DNA of 64,000 bases from Pseudochryseolinea flava. Lineage in GTDB: Bacteria > Bacteroidota > Bacteroidia > Cytophagales > Cyclobacteriaceae. The notes under the pieces were generated by a model that saw only the letters and a program-made list of their open reading frames with translations, did no database searches and had not been told where the DNA came from. The stretch is taken from assembly GCF_003286915.1 (NCBI RefSeq), contig NZ_QMFY01000002.1:521999-585998 (forward strand), written 5' to 3'. Made by a program: the position numbers and the translations under genes. The stretch's first letter is position 1; each line of letters begins with the position of its first letter. This document shows positions 54,490-62,200 of the stretch, piece after piece.

Positions 54490-55167
54490 TTATTGCAACG
54501 GCGTAAGCATAATCTTTTTAAACTCAACTTCAGAACCTTCCGCCTGCAGCGCGATCTGTCCTTGCGTTGTCGTGCATGCTGTTCCTTCATTGACAAGAAT
54601 ATCGTTTACCCAAACTTTGATGGATGAGGCTCTACACTCTATGACCATGGAATTCCATTCACCCAAAGGACTTTCAGCATTATCGGTCAGATTGATGATA
54701 CGACGTGATTTACCATCTACCGTACCCCAGTTCTCTTTCGGACCGCGCCTACTTTCCATGTCTGTCACCGTAATATCCTCTCCTATGCACCAAAAATCAC
54801 CAGCGTTCTCATGCATCATTTGTATTTCCATTGACTTCGGAAACATGGCATAAAGGTATCGCGGCGTACTCGCATGCACCAATACACCACAGTTACCTGG
54901 CACATTTGTAAATCGATATTCGACTTCAAGCGTATAGTTGCTGTAGGATTTATCGGTAATCAAGTGACCTCCTGGTGTTCCCAAACTGACCAGCATACCA
55001 TCGCGAACAACAAAAGGTTTCTTACCATGCGGATCATCATCAAGTGCAGGTACATCTGCATGCCAGCCTGATAAATCCTTGCCGTTGAATAAGCTAAACG
55101 ATTTGTTTTTCTGCACGGGAATGGCCGAAAAACAACTTAAGATGATAATAAACGACAGGAGCTTCAT
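54490..55167 (-). CDS. DUF1080 (3-keto-disaccharide hydrolase-like) secreted protein
   Basis: This 225-residue protein starts at the ATG at 55167, giving the signal MKLLSFIIILSCFSAIPV. The concanavalin-like domain shows FSLFNGKDLSGWHADVPA, NYTLEVEYRFTNVPGNCGVLVHAS and a KSMEIQMMHE strand. Family members bind or hydrolyse 3-keto sugars made by oxidised disaccharide pathways. No glucoside 3-dehydrogenase gene is nearby, so its role here is open. Confidence 0.88.
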   Translation of the reverse strand: MKLLSFIIILSCFSAIPVQKNKSFSLFNGKDLSGWHADVPALDDDPHGKKPFVVRDGMLVSLGTPGGHLITDKSYSNYTLEVEYRFTNVPGNCGVLVHASTPRYLYAMFPKSMEIQMMHENAGDFWCIGEDITVTDMESRRGPKENWGTVDGKSRRIINLTDNAESPLGEWNSMVIECRASSIKVWVNDILVNEGTACTTTQGQIALQAEGSEVEFKKIMLTPLQ

Positions 55168-55311
55168 AGTTTCGAAGATTGTTGAACCTGAAAATAAGAA
55201 GAAAGACAACCGCAGAAAATAGGGTAAGATTTATTTCAAAAGCTTGACAAAAAAAATCTCCACCATTTTCATGATGAAGATTTTCTCATTTTAACTTCTC
55301 TTTAAATTTCC

Positions 55312-57690
55312 TTAGAACGAATAGCTTACACTGATACGTGCGTTTCTTGGCGGATCAGTTTGATAGTAGAATGCGCTGAGGTACGCATAGTAAGATCCAG
55401 AATAAAGATATTCGTCAAGAATATTAAACACATTCGCGGTGATCTTAAGTTTTTCATTGCCCCAGAATATACCACCGTCAAGTTTGAAATATGTTGGTAA
55501 CTCTTCACCATTTGGTGGCGCATCCCAATAAGTATACCGATCTGCAAGCAACGTAAATCCAGCCTGAACACCAGCTCCTTTCAAAACACCATTACTGATT
55601 TTATAAGTCAACCAAACGTTGGCAACATGCTTTGCGTAACTTGGAACAATCTGATTTTCTTTGAACACAGCAGCTGCATTACCAGGCTTCGATACGCGTG
55701 AATCTGTTAACGCATAGTTCGCGATCAAGCTAAATCCTTTCGCAATATTTCCTTTGATATCAAACTCAATACCTCTTGATCTTTTTTGTCCGATCTCAAG
55801 ATTGTAGTTCAAGTTATACGCAGAATCTGGATCGCTGGTCAGCTCATTCTCTTTGATGATATTATATGCTGCAATGGTTGTGCTCCACTTTCCACCAAAC
55901 CAATCACGCTTGTAACCAACTTCGACATTATTACCGGTAAGCGGTTTCACTTCATCACCGTTTGATAGTCGGCCATTCTGCGGCGTAAATGCCTGGTCAT
56001 ACAAGGCATAAACAGAATTTTGAGAATCGATTGAATAACTCAGGCCAGCACGTGGTGAGAGCTTATAGGCACGTTGAAAACCACGGCTACCGTATGTCCA
56101 CTGGCTGATGCTCGTGTAACGTCCGGCTAGCGTCAATCTTAACTTGTTGTGAAAGAATCCAAGCTCATCTTGAACATAGTATGAATTGTAGTTTTGGTTG
56201 ATCGCACCAACAGCATCACGTTCGTCCAAAGGTAACTCTGTGTCAAATTGAGGCCAACCTGCCGGCGGAGTTCCATAGTTAGGGTTATTGGGATCGAAAG
56301 GTTGAGCTTCGGTATCCAACGGCTTACTTTGATAAAAGTCAGCAAGGTATTCTCTATCGGCTACGTCTACGCCAACCAATATTCTATGATTGATCGATCC
56401 GGTTGAAAACTCACCGTTAAGAAAGCCTTGCGCCATCAGCATCTCACTCTCGGCTTGCCACAAACCTACACCTCGAATCGCTTGACTATTCGGTGCAACA
56501 ACCCATGGCCACATCGAGGTTCCGTCTTGGCCGTAGTTAAAGTACGAGCCCTGCACAGTAAACTTCCACTTGTCGTTGAAGCCATGCTCAAACGTTAGGA
56601 ATACGCTGTGATCGTCGATCTTTGTATCCGGAAGATCCTTTGGCATCATCGTGAAGCCTACTGGATATGTTCCATACCCCGTTGCCGACCATACATAATA
56701 TGATCCCACGTCACTCATCTTAGCGCGTTGATAAGTATACTCGCCTGTCAACTTTGTTCTCGGTGAAAAATGGTAAGACAACACAGGCGCTACCACATAA
56801 CGATCGTTATGCTCGAAGTCACGGTGTGATTCTGATTTCTTTGCTGCGAGGTTCAAACGATACAAGAGCTTGTCGGTGAACTTACCATCGACATCTACCG
56901 TACCGCGGAGTAAATTGAAACTTCCGTAGGTCAACGAAACTTCACGTTTGTTTTGTCCGCTAGGCTTTTTGGTCACCACGTTATAAAGACCGCTAGGATC
57001 TCCACTCGATAACATAAATCCTGCAGGTCCCTTTACAAACTCGATATGATCTACGAAGCTCATTTCTTCTGTGAGTGGTCCCCAATACGATGCCGCTACG
57101 TTAAATCCATTACGGAAAGCTTGTACTTGTGAACCGCGTGATGAAATGTTTGTATAGAGATCACCCCAGTGGTCTAATCTAACAGCTCCGCTTACGTTGC
57201 GTACCAAACCATCACTCATACTAACAACCTGCTGATCTTTCAACATTGCCGGTGTTACCACTTGAATGTTCTGTGGTGTCTCGATTAATGGAGCACCCAA
57301 TCTCAGTGAAGACGATGGCTCTGTCGTTGTGTACACATCGCGCGTTGCCAACACTACAACTTGACTAAGCTCTTGCGCACTTTCGGCAAGCTCCACGCCT
57401 TCAACTTGCGTGACCTTACCCGCTACAACTTCTACTTGAATTTCTTTTGTTTCAAGCCCGACAAATGACGTCACCAACGTGTAAGTTCCGGCTTCTATGT
57501 TTTTGATCTCGTAGTTACCCTCATGATTGGTGGTTGTTCCTTTCGATGTGCCTTTCAAGGCAACCGAAACCATATAAGCAGGTTGTCCATCGGAGGTTTT
57601 GATCGTCCCCTTCAGACTTCCTTTATTGCTCTGACCGTAGGCCAGAACAGACATTAATAATGCGATTACTAGTAGAATTTTGCTTCTCAT
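55312..57690 (-). CDS. TonB-dependent siderophore receptor
   Basis: This 792-residue receptor starts at the ATG at 57690, giving the signal MRSKILLVIALLMSVLAYGQ; the longer frame adds 24 doubtful residues. A carboxypeptidase-regulatory-like domain (about 22-110), a TonB box region (SQVVVLATRD), a plug with IETPQNIQVVTPAMLKDQQVVSM, and a 22-strand barrel follow, ending in Phe. This matches the TonB siderophore receptor class (FhuA/FoxA type). It has the same candidate operator type as the heme operon, twice. Confidence 0.92.
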   Translation of the reverse strand: MRSKILLVIALLMSVLAYGQSNKGSLKGTIKTSDGQPAYMVSVALKGTSKGTTTNHEGNYEIKNIEAGTYTLVTSFVGLETKEIQVEVVAGKVTQVEGVELAESAQELSQVVVLATRDVYTTTEPSSSLRLGAPLIETPQNIQVVTPAMLKDQQVVSMSDGLVRNVSGAVRLDHWGDLYTNISSRGSQVQAFRNGFNVAASYWGPLTEEMSFVDHIEFVKGPAGFMLSSGDPSGLYNVVTKKPSGQNKREVSLTYGSFNLLRGTVDVDGKFTDKLLYRLNLAAKKSESHRDFEHNDRYVVAPVLSYHFSPRTKLTGEYTYQRAKMSDVGSYYVWSATGYGTYPVGFTMMPKDLPDTKIDDHSVFLTFEHGFNDKWKFTVQGSYFNYGQDGTSMWPWVVAPNSQAIRGVGLWQAESEMLMAQGFLNGEFSTGSINHRILVGVDVADREYLADFYQSKPLDTEAQPFDPNNPNYGTPPAGWPQFDTELPLDERDAVGAINQNYNSYYVQDELGFFHNKLRLTLAGRYTSISQWTYGSRGFQRAYKLSPRAGLSYSIDSQNSVYALYDQAFTPQNGRLSNGDEVKPLTGNNVEVGYKRDWFGGKWSTTIAAYNIIKENELTSDPDSAYNLNYNLEIGQKRSRGIEFDIKGNIAKGFSLIANYALTDSRVSKPGNAAAVFKENQIVPSYAKHVANVWLTYKISNGVLKGAGVQAGFTLLADRYTYWDAPPNGEELPTYFKLDGGIFWGNEKLKITANVFNILDEYLYSGSYYAYLSAFYYQTDPPRNARISVSYSF

Positions 57691-57728
57691 ATTGTGCGTT
57701 GTTCTCTTTAGATTCATTCTAAATTGCA

Positions 57729-57736
57729 CAAATATG
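57729..57736 (-). promoter_or_regulatory. -7 promoter box of the siderophore receptor gene
   Basis: The minus strand has TTTG, 19 bases, then CATATTTG. The spacing equals the Bacteroidota TTTG-N19-TAnnTTTG model, with one mismatch in the first base of the box. It lies 39 bp before the ATG. Confidence 0.65.
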
Positions 57737-57774
57737 TGCCCGTTTAATCGTAGTTCAAACATTTGTATCTCAAT

Positions 57775-57792
57775 TTACCCTGTGTAGGGCAA
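57775..57792. promoter_or_regulatory. Candidate operator 1 of the siderophore receptor
   Basis: TTACCCTGTGTAGGGCAA has the same 7-4-7 layout as the heme-operon sites. Its centre is 47.5 bp upstream of the -7 box, one helical turn less than the heme site (57.5 bp). Confidence 0.5.
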
Positions 57793-57797
57793 GGTGT

Positions 57798-57815
57798 ATA
57801 CCCTCTAGAGGTTAT
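57798..57815. promoter_or_regulatory. Candidate operator 2 of the siderophore receptor
   Basis: ATACCCTCTAGAGGTTAT contains a perfect CCTCTAGAGG core and matches ATACCCT-N4-AGGGTAT in 13 of 14 arm positions. It lies 23 bp upstream of operator 1. Confidence 0.6.
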
Positions 57816-57819
57816 GCGA

Positions 57820-57837
57820 TTCACCGTCATGGGTGAA
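57820..57837. repeat. TTCACC-N6-GGTGAA inverted repeat
   Basis: TTCACCGTCATGGGTGAA is an 18-bp perfect dyad just upstream of the siderophore receptor operators. It has a different sequence from them and no second copy that I noticed. Confidence 0.5.
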
Positions 57838-57971
57838 GGTATCCGCCGTTGTTTTGCAATTCAATCGTTTCCGCTTTCTAACCGAAAAACAACGTCTTCT
57901 TCATTTGTTAGGCATAGACCATGACTAGTCTCTGCCCAAGAACGCTAGCTGAATCCTATACATATCTTGTG

Positions 57972-58026
57972 CTTATCCTGTACTCATCCTATACTCATCC
58001 TGTACTCATCCGGTACTCACAGGGTA
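57972..58026. repeat. 11-bp tandem repeat, five copies
   Basis: Five tandem units of consensus CTCATCCTGTA lie in the noncoding gap between the siderophore receptor and the PorP/SprF gene. The first and last copies have diverged. Frames across it give low-complexity peptides with no support as genes. The rest of the 57838-58114 gap shows nothing else. Confidence 0.85.
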
Positions 58027-58114
58027 CAACGCAAGCCAGCTTCATTGGACCGCCACTGTACCATCACTACCGAAAGACTACACATTTTTGCGTGCGCAAT
58101 ACCTTCAGATGCGT

Positions 58115-58154
58115 CGCTAAAAACGAAGAGGCCATCCTTTTCAGAACGGCCTCC
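58115..58154 (-). terminator. Terminator downstream of the second PorP/SprF gene
   Basis: On the minus strand GAGGCC and GGCCTC enclose a 14-base loop and are followed by TTCGTTTTT. It lies about 30 bp after the stop at 58185. Confidence 0.7.
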
Positions 58155-58184
58155 ATAGGGTTAAATTAGGGTACGACAATTAGT

Positions 58185-59240
58185 TTATCTTCTACGCGGC
58201 TTTCGACTGCGTTTACTGAAGGATTTCTTCCGCTTAAAGTTTGATTTTTTTCTAAAGGAGTTCTTCCCGCGACTGTTGAATGCCTTCTTTTTACCGCCAT
58301 TGAAACGTGCTTTATTGGCATGCTTCTTTGCATGTGGCTCATATCGAAGCATCACTTCATGACTTCCGCTGTTGGTGCCCGATAAGCCTGACACCGTCAT
58401 GTCGTACGCATAACCAAATTGAAGTTCGGGCTTCACTTGAAATTGCACCATCGCAAGAATCGCATCGGCTGTTCTGTAGGAAAGACCTCCTCCTACTTTC
58501 TTTTTCCACCAAGCATTCACATTGATATCAAACTCCAATGGCGCGCCATGAACACCTTTAATCAAGGTAGAAGGTTTCAGATCCCAATCTTGATTCAGCT
58601 CGAAAGTGTAACCTGATGTGATGAACAAGTGACGATTTTGTCTGTTCGGATAACTTGTAAAATCGATCGTTGGATTGTTCTCTCCATTCAAATTATTCTT
58701 AATCATTTTCGGAGAGGCAACACCAACATAAAATTTATCGGTATAGTAGTAAGCACCAAAACCAAAATTTGGAAACATACTACTTACAGATCCAGCAAAG
58801 GCGTTATCCATGGGGCCACCAAAATTCTGAGAGGTGACAACCGAACTATAATCAGCACGATATTGATTCAATCCCGCTTGTAGACCCAAAGAAAGAAGTC
58901 CGCCGTTTGTAAACTGAATTCGATATGCATAGCACGCATTGATGGTCAGTGTTTTTGCGATACCAATTTGATCGCTCACCAAATTCAACCCGAGCGCCAT
59001 CCGCTGATTACGAATCGGTGTATCGGCCGAGAACGTGAACGTGGTCGGTGCACCTTCTATCCCAACCCATTGCTTTCGATACATCGCCGTAACGCTCAGC
59101 ATCTCGCGACTACCTGCATAGGCAGGATTTATTGGAAGCATGTTGAACATGTATTGGGAATACATGGGATCTTGTTGCGCGAAAAGATCACTCGAAAAGA
59201 GAACACATGCTACCGCGAAAACTTTAAACAAATTCTTCAT
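58185..59240 (-). CDS. PorP/SprF family protein with a long basic tail
   Basis: This 351-residue protein has a signal peptide (ending DLFAQQD), the PorP/SprF hallmark YMFNMLPINPAYAGSRE and GIEGAPTTFTFSAD, and a beta barrel to about residue 300. Unlike the copy at 6845, it then carries a tail of about 49 residues dominated by Lys, Arg, Phe, Ser and Asn (KKKAFNSRGKNSFRKKSNFK, ending KPRRR). It lies 30 bp downstream of the giant adhesin and should help export or anchor it. Confidence 0.92.
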   Translation of the reverse strand: MKNLFKVFAVACVLFSSDLFAQQDPMYSQYMFNMLPINPAYAGSREMLSVTAMYRKQWVGIEGAPTTFTFSADTPIRNQRMALGLNLVSDQIGIAKTLTINACYAYRIQFTNGGLLSLGLQAGLNQYRADYSSVVTSQNFGGPMDNAFAGSVSSMFPNFGFGAYYYTDKFYVGVASPKMIKNNLNGENNPTIDFTSYPNRQNRHLFITSGYTFELNQDWDLKPSTLIKGVHGAPLEFDINVNAWWKKKVGGGLSYRTADAILAMVQFQVKPELQFGYAYDMTVSGLSGTNSGSHEVMLRYEPHAKKHANKARFNGGKKKAFNSRGKNSFRKKSNFKRKKSFSKRSRKPRRR

Positions 59241-59270
59241 AACAGATTTGTATTTGCGTTGAGCAACTAT

Positions 59271-62200
59271 TTATCGTTGAATGGTGAATGATTTTACCTG
59301 ATTGAAATTTCCGACCTTCACTTTGTAGAAGTATGTTCCGTCGGGAAGCTCGCCACCGAGAACAATACCGTACATCGCCGTACCTCTCCAATCATTCTGA
59401 TAGTTGTTATTCTTGTACACGAGGTTACCCCATCGGTTAAATACTTCGAGTTGTATCGCTTCCGCACCACGATAACCAATCACAAACGTATCGTTGTTGT
59501 TATCACCATTTGGCGAGAACCCTTCTGGAATGAAGACCTCACCTGCATTTTCGTCTACCACCGCTATGGTCAAAGTATCGGCTGTACAAATTCCCGGCAG
59601 CGGCAATCCACTATCGCACACCTGGAATACTATTTCCTCGATACCCACGAAATCTTTATCTGGCGTATATACATAGTTTCCGAACTCATCGAATGAAATC
59701 GTTCCATGCACTGGTTCTTTTTCAAGTGTTTCACTTACGTTGAGGGTTGTGCCATCTACATCCATGTTGTTGTCGAGGATGTTGCCTTCAGCTTGTGTAT
59801 TGATTGGAATTGAAATAGCATCGTTGATAACCATCGGTGCATCGTTCACTTCATTGACCAAAATCTTAATCCATGTTGTGGTACATGCCGGCGTAGGATT
59901 CGAATCGCACACGCGTACCTCGACTGAATCTTTTCCGTTGAAGTTTTCATTCGGCGTATACGTATATCCTCCGTTTACACCGATCACTATCGTTCCGTGA
60001 AACGGCCCTGTTACTGGTGTTGTCGTCACTTGAATGATCGAACCCTCAGGATCGGCATCACCAACACCAATCACATTTCCGTTGAGTGCAGTGTCCTCAT
60101 TTACAGCAGGTGACTTCTCACTTACTACCGGTGCCTGGTTTGTAACAACATCGATGGTAATGGTAGTAGTCACGCAACTAGCAGGTAATGGTAACCCTTG
60201 ATCACACACTTCAATCTGAATTTCATCTGTTCCTGTATAGCCCGGATCAGCCGTGTACACAAAGTTTCCAGACGCGTTGATTATAAATGATCCATGCGAT
60301 GGTCCGCTCACAGGCGTCATGTTGATGATCAAGGCTGTTCCATCAGGGTCTACAGCACCGATCAGCATATTCCCTGCTACCGCGAGTCCTTGTGTCGCGG
60401 TCACTTCTGTGTCAGCAACTACGGGTTGATCATTCACCGGATTGATCGTCAATGAAATCGTTACTGGATTCGAAACAGCGCCGTCATTATCGTTCACGGT
60501 ATAGCTCACAGACACATTTCCGTTGAAGTTAAGTGCAGGTACGAATGACACATTACCGGTAGCGTCAACAGTCCACGTACCCTCATCGACTACCCGTGTA
60601 CTCTGAATACCCGGTATTGCGTCATCGAGGTCGACTGAATTTCCAGACACTGTTCCATCTGCGTCCGTATCGTTCGATGTTACGTTAATGCTCGCTGGAG
60701 TATCTTCGTCCGTTATGAAATTGTCACCCATCGCCAACGGAGCATCATTGATCGTATTGACCGTCACAGAGATTGTTCCAGGCAAAGAGGTTGCGCCGCC
60801 GTCGTCATTCACGGTATAAGAAACAGTAGCCGTACCGTTAAAATTATTTGTCGGCGTAAACGTAACATTACCAATTGCGTCAACAACCCATGTTCCCGAT
60901 GTTGTCGTCACTGTATTTTGAATACCTGGCGTTGTAATATCCAAGTCTATCGTCGCAGGATCAACCGTACCATCTACGTCTGTATCATTTGAAGCCACGT
61001 TAAACGTCAATGCGGTATCCTCATCTGTTGATGGATTATCTGCGACCGCCACCGCAGGGTCGTTCACCGGATTTACAGTCACGACCAACGCTGCGGCATT
61101 AGACGTTGCACCGCCATTATCGCGCACCGTATAGTTTACCATTGCTGTTCCATTGAAATTTAATGCTGGCGTGAACGTTACATTACCCGATGCATCTGCA
61201 GACCATGTGCCCTGCGAAGTCGAGGTCGTATTCTGAATACCGGCAGTTGCAGGATCAAGGTCGATCGTTGACGGATCTACAGTACCATCAACATCGATAT
61301 CGTTTGCCGTAACTGGGAATGTGATCGCTGTATCTTCGTCTGTTACCGGCGCATCGTTGACAGCCACAGCGGCATCATTTACGGTTGTTACAAGCACTGA
61401 GATAGACACGGCATTGGACGTTGCGCCAACATTGTCGTTGACTGTATACTGAACAGTAGCCATACCGTTGAAATTCAGTGCCGGCGTGTACGTTACGTTA
61501 CCGAGCGCATCCACTGTCCAAGTTCCCTCGGTGGTCGTTATCGTCGTTTGTATTCCTCCTACTGATGGATCAAGGTCGACCGTCGATACATTGATAGTAC
61601 CATCAACGTCGCTATCATTTGTCGTCGGATTAAACGTGATCGACGTATCTTCTAAAGTTGTTGGTGAGTCGGCTACAGCAACTGCAGCATCATTGACCGC
61701 GTTAACCGTTACATTCAGCGTTCCGATATTAGATGCAGCACCTAAATTATCGCGCACAGTATAACTCACAGAAGCCGCGCCGTTGAAGTTGAGCGTAGGC
61801 GCGTACGTTATCGTGCCGGTAGCATCAACACTCCACGTACCTGACGAATTGGTTACCATATTCTGAATTCCTGCGGTAGCAGGGTCAAGATCAACGGATG
61901 TAGGGTCAATTGTACCGTCTGCATCCGTATCGTTGGCAATGACGACAAACACGCCGTTGGTATCTTCATTAGTCATGTCGACATCATTTACTGCCACTGG
62001 CGCATCGTTCACAGAGTTAACCGTGATTGCGAGCGTTGCTATATTTGAAGTGGCACCGGCATTATCACGAACTGTGTAAGTCACTGAAGCGGCACTGTTG
62101 AAGTTTGCCGTCGGTGTGTACGTCACAACACCGGTAGCTGCTACGCTCCATGAGCCTGATGCATTGCTGAAGGTATTTTGAACTCCGGCTGTCGCTGGGT

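Noticed and set aside
57921..58169. Overlapping frames across the 11-bp repeat
   Set aside because: The peptide is a product of the tandem repeat and has no start context or homologue that I recognise.
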